A stretch of 64,000 nucleotides of DNA from Pirellulaceae bacterium (GCA_018402565.1 JAGYIQ010000003.1:571746-635745); one strand, 5' to 3'; positions 38,539 through 48,245 are shown, counted from the first letter of the stretch. Translations and numbers: made by a program. The notes: generated by a model from the sequence alone, not told the origin.

Positions 38539-38868
38539 TTGACGATCGACCTACGGCTGCTTCCACTTGAGGTCCCGACGACCTGCAGCGGCTGTGGGGC
38601 CTGCTGCCAAGTCACGCCTCTGCCGCCGTTTGCCCCAGGCGAGGCCGCAGCCCGCGGCATTTCGGCAGAATGGTGGGAGGCGGTCGTCGTGCGCGAAACC
38701 GCCGGCCAGCAATTCGAGGTTCGCCCCTGCGTGTGGTACGACGCGGGAACCGCGACCTGTCGGCATTACGAGCAGCGACCGACCGCTTGCCGCGATTTTG
38801 CACTGGGTGGGACCGCTTGTCGACAAGTCCGCATCCGCCTGCGTTTTCCCGGGATGGATGGCAGTTGA
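38539..38868 (+). CDS. YkgJ-type cysteine-cluster protein
   Basis: About 109 residues. The N-terminal CSGCGACCQV gives the C-x2-C-x2-CC signature of the YkgJ family (putative Zn or Fe-S chelation). Later cysteines in VRPCVWYDAGTATCRHYEQRPTACRDF complete the family pattern. TTG at 38539 is the first start in frame after the DUF1559 stop (GTGGAG just before it may serve as SD); the exact start is uncertain. Converges with the DUF4276 gene, with 1 nt between the stops. Confidence 0.75.
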   Translation: MTIDLRLLPLEVPTTCSGCGACCQVTPLPPFAPGEAAARGISAEWWEAVVVRETAGQQFEVRPCVWYDAGTATCRHYEQRPTACRDFALGGTACRQVRIRLRFPGMDGS

Positions 38869-38869
38869 A

Positions 38870-39439
38870 TCACCGCTCGGCTTCGTCAAGAGATAAAAGG
38901 TTAGTAATGGTCTTCCAGAAGACTTGGAAGGAATGAGATCTGCATTTTTCTGGAATAAAAAAATTCGCGATCGCGTCGGCCCGTCCCACTTTGCCGGGGA
39001 CACGAGTGAGCCGTTCAAGTTCTTGACTGGCGTTCGCTAACGCGTCCGGATCGCGGAATTTAGCAGAATTTAGCTGCTTGCCAGCCTTTGAATCTGGAAA
39101 GGCTAATTCGACAGCTTCCAATTCCCCCAAAAACCAACTTTCCAATTCATTGCAAACCACTCGGACTGAAAACGGATGGTTGGCGAGTTCAGCCCGAGCA
39201 GTAATGTTTGACTTAACCGACTGGCAGTTATCCCCGTCCTGATCTCTGAGGATGATGAAATGCGGTTTGCCATATCGCCAATGTCGCATTTTGGGCAGAA
39301 TGTTCTTTTCCAAATCAGCTTTTCCCTGAAACGACAAAGCAATCCAATCCACGCCAGCTAATTTATTGGGCCAAAATCGCGCACCGAGTCTTTCTAGAGT
39401 GACGCGCATCGATTCCTCTTCTGTCAGGAATACGATCAT
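38870..39439 (-). CDS. DUF4276 protein (TOPRIM-like partner of AAA ATPase)
   Basis: 189 residues. N-terminal FLTEEES (E7-E9), the acidic RDQDGDN (66-70) and ELESWFLGE resemble the Glu/Asp-x-Asp arrangement of TOPRIM nucleases. The family is DUF4276. The start overlaps the ATPase stop (ATGA at 39436-39439), so the two are made together. Pairs of an AAA ATPase with a TOPRIM-type effector are known defence modules (OLD-like, PARIS AriA/AriB). A defence role here is inference. Confidence 0.7.
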   Translation of the reverse strand: MIVFLTEEESMRVTLERLGARFWPNKLAGVDWIALSFQGKADLEKNILPKMRHWRYGKPHFIILRDQDGDNCQSVKSNITARAELANHPFSVRVVCNELESWFLGELEAVELAFPDSKAGKQLNSAKFRDPDALANASQELERLTRVPGKVGRADAIANFFIPEKCRSHSFQVFWKTITNLLSLDEAER

Positions 39440-40656
39440 CGGCGGTGGACCCTCTCTGCCACTCCCCCAAACATACCCTGTTCCCACAGGTAGCCGGCTT
39501 TATCACCGGCAACCATTTGTGATGCCAGTAGCGGATCCTGCGAAATGGACACGATTCTCGCCACACCATTGACCTTGTCGATATGGAAAACGCTCTCGAG
39601 AGGGACTGCGTTGAGGAATTGAGGAGAGTGCGTTGAGACAAAGACTTGCCCGCCGCGTTGGGTGTACAGTAGAAACTCCTCAGCCAGCAGCGTCATCAAC
39701 TGCGGATAAAGGTGATTTTCTGGCTCTTCAAGACAGATCACCGGGTAGGGTTTGGGATCATGGAGCAGGAGCAAATAGGCGAATAGTTTGACAGTGCCGT
39801 CTGACACATTTTTGTCGATAAACGGTTCGCTGTAGGCCGCGTCTTGGTAGCGAACCAGTAGACGACCATCTTCGGCGACCCGGATTTCAATGTCGGAGAT
39901 TTCGGGCACTCGCTCGCGCATTTTGTGTTTGACGATATCAAACTCAACAGGATGTTGCTCGAGCATGTACCGGGCAAATGCAGGCAGATTCGATCCGTCG
40001 GCTGACAAATGTTGTGCGTCCTTGTCATCTTTGACACCTCTGATGTCATTGATGTGGAAGTCAGAAACATGCCAATCTTCGATCAAAGTGCACACTGCAT
40101 GAGCGGCTTTGAATCGCTCAAATTGCCCCAGCCCCTTAATCGCCAGTGTATCTACCGCATGGAGTTTTTGCGGTTCTCGCTCGAGTTCGTCGTCGGGCTT
40201 AGAGAAATCCTCCTCATTCGTGATCGCGTATCCGGAGCCGAAGTGGAAATCGAGAAAATGAAACGGTTTACCCGCATCGTTTCGGTCGTACTTTAAGATT
40301 TCGCGTTGCACAACGGGCAACCCATCTTCATTGAGACCAATTTGCAACGAGTAGGTTACAAGGCGTGTAAATCCAGCGATTTCCACACGAAATTGGATCT
40401 CAATGTAGATGGGTTCGAGTTCATGTCCCCGTGTGGCAACGTCCTTGAACCCATTTCGGCCACCCTCCGCGTTCAACGCACTTCTAACGTTATGTTCTAG
40501 GCATTGTTTCAGAAACGCAAAGACTCGAAAGAGCGTCGTTTTCCCGCTGCCATTCTTGCCAACAAAGACACAGAAGGCCGGGAGGTTCGTGAGCTCAATA
40601 TTTTGCAGCGCCTTAAAATTACGAACTCGGATCGTCTCAATTCTCATTGGGTTCAA
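39436..40656 (-). CDS. AAA family ATPase (OLD/RecF-like, AAA_21)
   Basis: 406 residues. ABC-type head: RIETIRVRNFKALQNIEL, Walker A GKNGSGKT (33-40), a long central insertion, then Walker B VICLEEPENHLYPQL and the switch STHSPQFLNAV. Such proteins sense DNA or phage products and gate an effector. It heads a two-gene operon with DUF4276. Base composition looks lower in GC than the helicase gene next door, compatible with transfer. Confidence 0.8.
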   Translation of the reverse strand: MNPMRIETIRVRNFKALQNIELTNLPAFCVFVGKNGSGKTTLFRVFAFLKQCLEHNVRSALNAEGGRNGFKDVATRGHELEPIYIEIQFRVEIAGFTRLVTYSLQIGLNEDGLPVVQREILKYDRNDAGKPFHFLDFHFGSGYAITNEEDFSKPDDELEREPQKLHAVDTLAIKGLGQFERFKAAHAVCTLIEDWHVSDFHINDIRGVKDDKDAQHLSADGSNLPAFARYMLEQHPVEFDIVKHKMRERVPEISDIEIRVAEDGRLLVRYQDAAYSEPFIDKNVSDGTVKLFAYLLLLHDPKPYPVICLEEPENHLYPQLMTLLAEEFLLYTQRGGQVFVSTHSPQFLNAVPLESVFHIDKVNGVARIVSISQDPLLASQMVAGDKAGYLWEQGMFGGVAERVHRR

Positions 40657-40672
40657 TCTCTATTCTGTCCCT

Positions 40673-42814
40673 CTATTCCGCCGCAGGTCGCGCGGCGGCT
40701 GGCTTGGGTTTCTTGCCCGGTTTGAAGGGCTTGCCGGTCTTGAAGGGCTTGTCGGCTTTGGTTCCCGGCCCAGCCTTGTACGGGCCTTTCTTGCCGCGGG
40801 CAACAAATTTGTTCGGGCGACCTGGTTTGTTTGGACGATCCGTACCGCTCGATAAGCCCCGCGTGGGCGGAGTAAAAGCAGCGGGCGAAAGTCGCAGCGC
40901 TTTGCCGCGGACCTTGGCTTGTCCCAACGATTCGACCACATCCAGCGGCAGATCTTGCGGCAAGTCGACAAACGCGTGCGTCTCTTGGATATTGATCGTA
41001 CCGATCTGGCGACCTTCCAAGCCGGCTTCGCTGGCGATCGTCGCGACCAATCCGCCCGGTTGGATGCCATCATCCCAGCCCAACTCGAGGCGATAACGCT
41101 TCATGCCGGGAGCCGGCGGGCCACTCCGCGAGGTCGACTTTGGTGCGGCTTCGTCCCGCGCGAAGGTCCCACGGCCAGTTTCCCCGCGTTGCGGTCGCTC
41201 GGTCCGTTGCGGTCGCTCGGTACGCTCAGGTCGCTCATCCCGAGATCGTGGACGATCGCCGAAGCGAGAGTCGGAGCGTTTGAAATCGCCCCGCTCGAAG
41301 TCTTGTCCCCGTGGCCCTCGGTCGCCCCGCTTGAAATCATCGCGTCCTTTGAAATCGCCGCGTTGGAAATCGCCGCGTTGGAAATCATCGCGACGGCCGT
41401 GGCCACGCGAATCATCAAAGCCTCGACCGGGCCGACCTTGCGGTCGATCTTCCAACAAAAACGGTCGTCCCTGCTGGGCCAACCAGGCGGCGGCGGCCGC
41501 GATTTGATCGACGGTCACGGTCGGCTGGGCGGCGACCAATTGTTGCACCAAGTGTTGAAAGAACGTGATGTCCTGTTCGGCGACCACCGCGGACAGGGTC
41601 GATTGGAACTTGGCGATTCGCAGTTGGTTGATCTGTTTGGCGGTCGGACGCTCGACCACTTCGATGGCCTGCTTGGTCGCCCGTTCGATCAGCCGCAGTT
41701 TGTTCCGCTGGCCACCGGTGAGGAACACGATGGCATGGCCGACGCGGCCCGCACGGCCGGTGCGTCCGATGCGATGGATATAAGATTCGCTGTCGTGGGG
41801 CAGATCGTAGTTGAAGACGTGGCTGATCCGCGGCACGTCCAAACCTCGCGCGGCGACGTCGGTCGCCACCACAATGTCCAAGGCGCCGTTGCGCAACTGC
41901 TGGATGGCTCGCTCACGAACCTTCTGCGGCATGTCACCGTTGAGAGCGGTGGCCTTGTAGCCTTGAGCCACCAAATATTCAGCGACCGTAATGGTGGCTT
42001 CTTTGGTTTTTGTGAAAACGATCACTCCATCGGTGGTCTCGATTTCCAAAAAGCGTCCCAACACATCCAGCTTATCGGGGATGCCGACAAACACGGCCCG
42101 CTGAGTGATCGACTCGGCGGTCATCGTTTTTTGCTTGATGGTGATCTTGACCGCGTCGCGCAAATAACGCTCAGCAATTTCGCGAATGGCGGGCGGCAGC
42201 GTGGCGGAGAACAGCGTGACTTGACGCTTCTCGGGCATCTTCTCCAACACAAACTGGACATCTTCCAAGAAGCCCATGTTCAGCATCTCGTCCGCTTCGT
42301 CCAATACCAAGCATTCGATTTCGCTCAGGTCCAAGCTACCACGGTTGATATGGTCGATGATGCGACCAGGTGTGCCGACCACGATTTGAGGATTGCGATG
42401 CAATTGTCGGAATTGCACTTCATAATCTTGTCCGCCGTAGATGGTCGCCAAGTTCAGGCCCGGCAGATGGCGGCCGTACTGTTGGAAAGAGGCCGAGACT
42501 TGCATGGCCAACTCGCGGGTCGGCGCCAGGACCAATACCTGGGGCTTGCGGCGCGAGGGCACTTCGATCTTGGACAGCACGGGCAGCGCAAACGCGGCCG
42601 TTTTGCCGCTGCCGGTTTGCGACTGGGCCAACACGTCGCTGCCGTTGAGCACGTGGGGAATGATCTGGGCCTGGATGGGCGTCGGTTGTACATAACCGGC
42701 ATCCAAGATGGCTTGCTGGATCTCGCTACGGATTTCCAGATCAGTAAATAACAGCGGCGCAGCGCCAGCCTCGAGGCTGACGGTCGTGGTCACTTCGGAC
42801 ATCGAGTTTTCCAT
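40673..42814 (-). CDS. deaD: DEAD-box RNA helicase (DeaD/CsdA type)
   Basis: 713 residues. Helicase core: Q motif and PTPIQAQIIP, Walker A AQSQTGSGKT (63-72), PTRELAMQ, VLDEADEML, FSATLP, then in the second RecA domain TDVAARGLDVPRI and HRIGRTGRAG. A DbpA-type RNA-binding segment (GRQIGTINIQETHAFVDLPQ) follows a charged RGD/F repeat region (GDFQRGDFKGRDDFKRGDRG). The tail is Lys/Pro/Gly-rich and basic. Acts in ribosome assembly and cold adaptation in relatives. ATG at 42802 is an alternative start. Confidence 0.93.
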   Translation of the reverse strand: MENSMSEVTTTVSLEAGAAPLLFTDLEIRSEIQQAILDAGYVQPTPIQAQIIPHVLNGSDVLAQSQTGSGKTAAFALPVLSKIEVPSRRKPQVLVLAPTRELAMQVSASFQQYGRHLPGLNLATIYGGQDYEVQFRQLHRNPQIVVGTPGRIIDHINRGSLDLSEIECLVLDEADEMLNMGFLEDVQFVLEKMPEKRQVTLFSATLPPAIREIAERYLRDAVKITIKQKTMTAESITQRAVFVGIPDKLDVLGRFLEIETTDGVIVFTKTKEATITVAEYLVAQGYKATALNGDMPQKVRERAIQQLRNGALDIVVATDVAARGLDVPRISHVFNYDLPHDSESYIHRIGRTGRAGRVGHAIVFLTGGQRNKLRLIERATKQAIEVVERPTAKQINQLRIAKFQSTLSAVVAEQDITFFQHLVQQLVAAQPTVTVDQIAAAAAWLAQQGRPFLLEDRPQGRPGRGFDDSRGHGRRDDFQRGDFQRGDFKGRDDFKRGDRGPRGQDFERGDFKRSDSRFGDRPRSRDERPERTERPQRTERPQRGETGRGTFARDEAAPKSTSRSGPPAPGMKRYRLELGWDDGIQPGGLVATIASEAGLEGRQIGTINIQETHAFVDLPQDLPLDVVESLGQAKVRGKALRLSPAAFTPPTRGLSSGTDRPNKPGRPNKFVARGKKGPYKAGPGTKADKPFKTGKPFKPGKKPKPAAARPAAE

Positions 42815-43213
42815 TCTGGTGGGAGTTCGTTCGTTGGCATCGCCCGTTGACGCGACGCTGCTTCGAACTCGCTACCAGTAAACTCGCATCGGCCAAACCG
42901 CGAAGGGCGTGGTCAATCTGTGAGTTTGACTCCGGGCACGTGTAGCACAGGGCAACTGTAGCACTGGGCAACTGTAGCACTGGGCTATGGCACAGGCCTG
43001 TGGCACCGGGTCAGCGAAGTGGGTGAAGACTTGTCGCGAAAAACCATCTGTCCTGGGTCTCTTCCGCGGTTCAATCGGCTGCAAATTGCTCAAGCCGTTC
43101 GGTCCGCTGCTGGCGGTCCAAACCTGTTAGCTCAACAATTTCCTGATGGCAGCCACCACCAAAACAAGACATGTAGGTCGGGCAGCAGTCTACACGTGCA
43201 ACAGACGATTGCC
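42815..43213. other. Upstream region of deaD
   Basis: About 400 bp with no gene. A 16-bp unit (GCAACTGTAGCACTGG) is repeated about 2.5 times near 42951-42990. As deaD genes often have long leaders, part of this is probably 5' UTR. Confidence 0.4.
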
Positions 43214-43330
43214 TAGAGCTTTTTCACCATTTAATTGTGGGATCGGTGTGGTAAAGGGGTCAGGCGTCAATTGCCGGAACGGCCCTGCGGGTGCTTTGCA
43301 CAATTGACGCCTGACCCCTTTACCACACCG
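43214..43330. repeat. MITE-like inverted-repeat element, copy 2 (one end lost)
   Basis: Same family as at 6698 and 50415. The left terminal repeat TAGAGCTTTTTCACC (43214-43228) is followed by ATTTAATTGTGGGATCGGTG, nearly identical to the inverted right end of copy 3. The inner hairpin arms flank the core GCCGGAACGGCCCTGCGGGT. The expected second outer repeat is missing on the right, where the DUF1570 gene end begins soon after. Confidence 0.75.
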
Positions 43331-43361
43331 GGATTGGGGTTGATGGGGCGAGACGGGAGGG

Positions 43362-44270
43362 TCAAGGCCCCACCAAACCGCCGGCAACCTGGGCCTCGAT
43401 GTCGGCCAGTGGCCCGATGGCAGCCAGTCTTGGCAGCAGAGAGGCAGGTTCTCCGACCTTGGGCAGATTAGCGAAATACTCGGCCAACAGCTCGGCCGTC
43501 TCCGTCCGTGATAGCAACCACCGCACCCATAACCACGACTGCGCGTAATCGGCCTGGGCAAACGTGGCGGGATCGCGGAGTGATTCCAACCGAGCCAAGC
43601 TCAGGTCCAGGCCACCGTCCAGCTGGCGTTGCCGCAGGTACTGCGAATGCAGGGGGTGTCGGCCGACTTCCGCACGCGGAACCTCAAAGTACTCGGCCAA
43701 CCCTTCGTCCAACCAAAGTGGCACCTGCGGTTGCACGCTGTGAATGTAGGCGTGCGTCAGCTCGTGCCGCAGATCCACGGCCACATCGTAAGTCCAAGCG
43801 GCGTAGACGCGGAGCGCATCCGGCGTTTGCAAGAAGTAGGCCCGACGCTGCAAGATCGGGTCACCGGTCCGCTGGGTGATCTGGGCCAGTTCCCGAGGAT
43901 TGCGAAACAAATAAACCTGAATCGGCTCCGTCGAGGGGGTCGCTCGCAGCACCTCCAACACGTCTGTTCGCAGGTTGACCATCTCCTCGATCAACGGGTG
44001 CGTCGGTGGCAAATAGAAGGTCGTATGGATCGCCAGTTGGCCTCGATCCACGCGATGCCACTCCAACGGCTCGGATGGCGCCGGTGCCGAGGCGGCGTTT
44101 CGCAGGTCGGCCGGGATGGTCCTCAGGGTGGAGTGCAAGCAGCCGCTACAGGTCAAGCCGACAGCGCTCAGGCTGATTGCTGCCCAGAGCCACACGCCCC
44201 TCGCCGCGGCGCCGGCGTTCGCCCTCGGCCCATGACCTCTTCCCGATTTGACCCAATCGTATCCCGACAC
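43362..44270 (-). CDS. DUF1570-type metallopeptidase lipoprotein
   Basis: 302 residues. The lipobox region LTCSGC (Cys44) suggests lipid anchoring after a basic N-terminus. Gluzincin-type zinc motif HELTH (169-173) with the downstream Glu in PLWLDEGLAEYFE, the layout of DUF1570/peptidase MA-like proteins common in planctomycetes. Probably an envelope peptidase of unknown substrate. Followed downstream by the inverted-repeat element, which may terminate transcription. Confidence 0.8.
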   Translation of the reverse strand: MSGYDWVKSGRGHGPRANAGAAARGVWLWAAISLSAVGLTCSGCLHSTLRTIPADLRNAASAPAPSEPLEWHRVDRGQLAIHTTFYLPPTHPLIEEMVNLRTDVLEVLRATPSTEPIQVYLFRNPRELAQITQRTGDPILQRRAYFLQTPDALRVYAAWTYDVAVDLRHELTHAYIHSVQPQVPLWLDEGLAEYFEVPRAEVGRHPLHSQYLRQRQLDGGLDLSLARLESLRDPATFAQADYAQSWLWVRWLLSRTETAELLAEYFANLPKVGEPASLLPRLAAIGPLADIEAQVAGGLVGP

Positions 44271-44400
44271 GCCAGCATTGCTTTCTCAGAGAGGCCACCC
44301 ACGTCGGGAGACAGCATAGGGATTTTTGGCGAATCGGCCAAACCCAAAACAGCGGCTGGCTGGGCGAGCTCGGTCGCCGGCGGGGCGGGTGAGCCCTCGC

Positions 44401-46146
44401 TCAATAATCTTTGCCGGAGGAGCTGAGGGGGAAATCATCCGACCGGAAAGGACTGGCTGGCAGACCGGCGGCATTGACCAGATTGGGCTTCGGGGTGTCG
44501 TTCCAACAGAACCGGACGGCCACGGGCTGGGCGACAGCTGCGGAGGAGACCCACACGCGGCCATCCAGGATTTCGGCCTCCGCCGGGTGAAAGACTTGAT
44601 CAGCGCCCGCGACCAAAAACTCCCGCAGGGGCTGGTCGTCGGCGGAGCGGAGGCCGTCCGCCGCCAGAAAATCGATCGCGATCCGGCCCCCCTCGAGGGT
44701 GGCTGCTTGAAACAAGGGCCCACTGTAGAGCTTGGCCGCCGGGTGTGCCGCCGGACCCGCCGCCGAGCCGCTGGTAGCGTCGATCGGGTTGGCAGCGGCC
44801 TGTGCCGCCGCCGTCGCTGTAGCCAATGCTGGGGCTTCGGTCGGAGCCTCGGCCGTTGCCGCGGGCTGGCGGTCGATCGGCAGCAGGGCCTGACCGCGAT
44901 AGACCTCGGCCAGGGCCCAGTGGGCCAAACGCTGGCCGACGGCCTGTTTCTGCAGCGGATGCACGTCTTCGAAGTTGCCCAGGTCCGTGGTGACCACCAG
45001 CCCGGTGTAGGGCACGCGACGATAGGTCTCGCGCTGCGCGTCCCAGACCTCCGCCAGGGCATGCGGGGGTTGGTTCTTGTAGCGGAACGGGGCCAATTGC
45101 ACGATCAGGAACGGCAGGTGGGGCGTCTTCCATTGCTGGCGCCAATCGGCGATCAGCGTGGGCAGCAGGGTACGGTACTGATCGCCGCGGCCGACGTTGG
45201 CCTCGCCCTGATACCAGATCACTCCTTTGATGGGAAACGACTGCACGGGCGCAATCATGCCGTTGTAGAGACTGGACAGCCGATCTTGGGGTTTGGCGGC
45301 TTCGCCCACCAATTCGGCGTTGGTCAACAGCGGCGCCAGACGCGGTTCGGCGGCCAAGGCGGTCGGCGAGACCCAGGCCTCGGCTCGCGTCCCGCCCCAA
45401 CTGGTGTGGATCAAGCCGATCGGCACCTGCAGGTCCTGTTCCAAGTGGGCACCAAAATGCCAGGCGACCGCGGAGAACTCGGCGGCTGACTCGGCGCTGG
45501 ACCGGGCCCAGGTGGCGCCGCCGGCGATCTCTTTCAGCGGCTGTGGGCTGGCGGTGTTCGGCACGGTGATGAACCTCAGCCCGCGCCGTTCATTGGCGGT
45601 GGCGGCGGCTTCTTCGACGGCCGCTTTGCTGATCGACCAGGCCATGTTCGACTGGCCAGCACACAGCCAGACATCGCCCACCATCACGTCGCGAATCACA
45701 ACTTTGGACTTGGCGCCGGTCAGGGTCAGTTCGTAGGGCCCACCCACGGGTGGTGGTGCGAACTTGAGGCTGAATTCACCCAGCGCATTGCAGACGGTCT
45801 TCAGCTCGCGCGGCTCCAGATCTTTGCCCGTGATCGAGAGCACTAGCGCTTCGTCGGGATCCGCCACACCATGCAAATTCGCCTCGGCCTCCCGTTGTAG
45901 AACCATGGAGTCGCCAAAGAGCTTTGCCAAGCGAATGTCACCCCACGCCGGCGCCACACCAAACGCCCCCAGCCATCCCAGAGCGGTCAACAATCCGAGG
46001 GCCAACCGTGCGAGTGGTGCAAGTGGGGTCGGCCCGCGACCCAGCTCCGATCCGCCGGGAACATTGACCGTGGACCCAGCCGCGCCGTTAAACGTGCCGC
46101 TCAAGCGGGAGGTTGGACCGACTGGGCCAACGGGAAGTTTGGGCAT
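44401..46146 (-). CDS. Sialate O-acetylesterase-type SGNH hydrolase
   Basis: About 581 residues when begun at the ATG at 46146; an ATG at 46209 would add 21 residues. The signal-like segment LALGLLTALGWLGAFGVAPAWG comes unusually late (~50 residues in), after a Pro/Gly-rich stretch. Catalytic Ser lies in GQSNMAW and the conserved WYQGEANVGRGDQYR is present. The C-terminal Asp-His is in EDVHPLQKQAVG. Enzymes of this type remove O-acetyl groups from sugars in sulfated/complex glycan degradation. Located in periplasm or surface. Confidence 0.88.
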   Translation of the reverse strand: MPKLPVGPVGPTSRLSGTFNGAAGSTVNVPGGSELGRGPTPLAPLARLALGLLTALGWLGAFGVAPAWGDIRLAKLFGDSMVLQREAEANLHGVADPDEALVLSITGKDLEPRELKTVCNALGEFSLKFAPPPVGGPYELTLTGAKSKVVIRDVMVGDVWLCAGQSNMAWSISKAAVEEAAATANERRGLRFITVPNTASPQPLKEIAGGATWARSSAESAAEFSAVAWHFGAHLEQDLQVPIGLIHTSWGGTRAEAWVSPTALAAEPRLAPLLTNAELVGEAAKPQDRLSSLYNGMIAPVQSFPIKGVIWYQGEANVGRGDQYRTLLPTLIADWRQQWKTPHLPFLIVQLAPFRYKNQPPHALAEVWDAQRETYRRVPYTGLVVTTDLGNFEDVHPLQKQAVGQRLAHWALAEVYRGQALLPIDRQPAATAEAPTEAPALATATAAAQAAANPIDATSGSAAGPAAHPAAKLYSGPLFQAATLEGGRIAIDFLAADGLRSADDQPLREFLVAGADQVFHPAEAEILDGRVWVSSAAVAQPVAVRFCWNDTPKPNLVNAAGLPASPFRSDDFPLSSSGKDY

Positions 46147-46282
46147 GGACAGCTTTCCTTCAAACAGATCAAACCGAAGAGCCGCTTGCGCCGATCGCCC
46201 CACGGTCACGTTCTGCCGGCCGATGTTCTGTCGGCTGGCTGCCCGACTGCGACGCGGGTGTCAGTCTACTCGAAGCGGACCC

Positions 46283-47125
46283 TCAACGCGACGCGCCCGA
46301 TTCAAACGCCTGTTGGACTCGGCGAGCATGTTCCAGCACCTGCTCCCAAGGTTCGCGGTAAGTGACGGGATCCACCCAGCCCAACTGAGCAAAGGCCAGG
46401 ATCCGTTCCACGTCCGAACCCGTCCGACCATCGGCGCGACCTTGCTCGTCCGGTTGGTAGCTGGTCCAGGTATTGCGGAACACGGTTTCAAAATCCAGCT
46501 GCAACGTTGCAACGCTCCCCGCAGCGTCCTGCAGGATGGCCGCTTTGTCCCATTGCAAATACGGCAAGTAGAGCGTGACCCAATGGCTGTCCCAATTGCC
46601 CAGCTCAAAGGCCCGCATGAGCGCGGTGTAGAACTCCGGTCGACAGTCCGGATAGATGGCGTGGTCGCCGCTGTGCACACCCAAGGCGAACTTGACGGGG
46701 GCCTGGGCTCGCGTGGCCACCGACAGGGCAAAGCCATACGCCACCGAAGCGAAGATGGCGTTGCGGTTGGGCACCACCGTCTGCTTCATGTTGTCTTGCG
46801 CGTAAAATCCTTGTGGCACATCCCAGCCCGCGTTGGTCAGGGCCGAGTGAAAGACCTCGCCCAAACCCGACAGGTCCAGAATTTGATGCGCGACAGGCCA
46901 ACCAGAAGTTTCCAGGTAATGCAAATTAGCAGCTAATTTCTCCAGTTCGATGCGATGCTTCTGACCGTAGTCAAAGCTGATGGCGTGGACTTGGTGTCCC
47001 GAGGCCAACAAATGCAGCAACAGGCTGGTCGAGTCCATCCCGCCACTCAAGCAGAGCACGGCCAAGGGAGGGCAGGGTGATTCGTTAGTGGTGACGGCGG
47101 TGTCCGCTCTCGAGTGGGCATTCAT
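46283..47125 (-). CDS. queC: 7-cyano-7-deazaguanine synthase-like protein without zinc cysteines
   Basis: 280 residues. The PP-loop SGGMDSTSLLLHL, ISFDYGQKHRIELE and the substrate-side segments of QueC are present. Near the C-terminus the family normally has TW-S-C-Y followed by a Cys cluster for Zn. Here the aligned stretch reads NTWTSYQPDEQGRADGRT, with none of the four cysteines, then resumes with LAFAQLGWVDPVTY. The protein either folds without Zn or belongs to a divergent branch. The start overlaps the stop of the methyltransferase gene (TGATG). Role: queuosine/preQ0 biosynthesis, if active. Confidence 0.8.
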   Translation of the reverse strand: MNAHSRADTAVTTNESPCPPLAVLCLSGGMDSTSLLLHLLASGHQVHAISFDYGQKHRIELEKLAANLHYLETSGWPVAHQILDLSGLGEVFHSALTNAGWDVPQGFYAQDNMKQTVVPNRNAIFASVAYGFALSVATRAQAPVKFALGVHSGDHAIYPDCRPEFYTALMRAFELGNWDSHWVTLYLPYLQWDKAAILQDAAGSVATLQLDFETVFRNTWTSYQPDEQGRADGRTGSDVERILAFAQLGWVDPVTYREPWEQVLEHARRVQQAFESGASR

Positions 47126-48093
47126 CAGGGGAGTGTCTCGCCTTCTGGCAGGGGCTTTTTGATGACAAAGCACCAGCGTTGCAGGCGGCCTTGAAAGTCA
47201 AACGGGGTGGTTTGCGCGGTGATGTCTTTGACAAAGCCAGCTTGCAGGGCCGACTTGTCCAAGCGAAATTTTCGGCAATTGGTGCTGAAGTACAAGGTGC
47301 CGCCCGGTCGCAGCGCCCGCAGGGTCTGGTTGATCAGAGTCGGATGATCGCGTTGGATGTCGAAGTGGCCGGCCATTGCCTTGCTGTTGCTGAAGGTCGG
47401 CGGATCCAAGATTACCAAGTCGAAGGCCTCGGCGGGCGCGGTCGGCAGATACTGCAGCGCGTCGGCTCGACAGAACTCGTGCTTGTCAGGATCGAACAGT
47501 CGATTGAGTGCCAAGTTCCGCTGGGCCCAGTTCAAGTAGGTATTGGATAGGTCCACCGAGACCACTTGAGCCGCGCCGCCGTCGGCCGCGTAGACTGAGA
47601 ACGCCCCGGTGTAGCAGAACAGGTTCAGCACGCGAGCCCCGCGGGACAGTTGACGGAACTTTTCCCGCGTCAGCCGATGGTCCAGGAACAGGCCGGTGTC
47701 CAAATAGTCGGTCAAGTTGACGTAAAACCGCAGCCCGCCCTCGCGGACAATCAACAGGTTTTTCTCGTCGGCCAACTTCTGGTACTGCTGCGTCGGGTCG
47801 CCCTTGGTCCGCCGCTGCTTGAGATGAATGTGTTCCACGGGGACACTCAAGGTGGACGAGATCGCCGCCAAGTAGTCCTCCCACTGCGGGTCCGGCCGCT
47901 CGCTCTCCTCCGTCCGTAGGTACTGAGCGACGTACAGCCGGTCGGCGTAACGGTCGATCACCAACGGCACGGCCGGCAGATCCCGGTCGTACAGGCGGTA
48001 ACAGTCCAGTTCCTGCCGTCGGGCCAGCTTGCCGCGGTGTCGCTCGTTTTTCAGCAAGCGGTTGACGAATTGTTGCAGTAAATCGTGGGTCAT
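47125..48093 (-). CDS. 23S rRNA methyltransferase, RlmI/RlmK type
   Basis: About 322 residues from the ATG at 48093 (an ATG 57 nt upstream is possible). Catalytic region: DTGLFLDHRLTR, motif I VLNLFCYTGAFSVYAA, VSVDLSNTYLNWA and motif IV LDPPTFSNSK, typical of the RlmK half of RlmL and of RlmI. The N-terminal part (LARRQELDCYRLYDRD) is the linker/PUA-like region. Methylates a base in 23S rRNA; the precise position cannot be read from sequence. Translationally coupled to queC, so both are in RNA modification. Confidence 0.82.
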   Translation of the reverse strand: MTHDLLQQFVNRLLKNERHRGKLARRQELDCYRLYDRDLPAVPLVIDRYADRLYVAQYLRTEESERPDPQWEDYLAAISSTLSVPVEHIHLKQRRTKGDPTQQYQKLADEKNLLIVREGGLRFYVNLTDYLDTGLFLDHRLTREKFRQLSRGARVLNLFCYTGAFSVYAADGGAAQVVSVDLSNTYLNWAQRNLALNRLFDPDKHEFCRADALQYLPTAPAEAFDLVILDPPTFSNSKAMAGHFDIQRDHPTLINQTLRALRPGGTLYFSTNCRKFRLDKSALQAGFVKDITAQTTPFDFQGRLQRWCFVIKKPLPEGETLP

Positions 48094-48245
48094 CGCGGCT
48101 GATCGTAACCAAGGCCCGGAAAAACCGCAAGTTACGGGCTTTACACGCAACCTTTCTGGGAGAGGCGGGTTGAGAGTCGCAATGGCGTCGCTACGATGAA
48201 AGTAGCGTTGTGCGGAAAAAGCCCCAGCAAACCGGCGAGAGGTCG

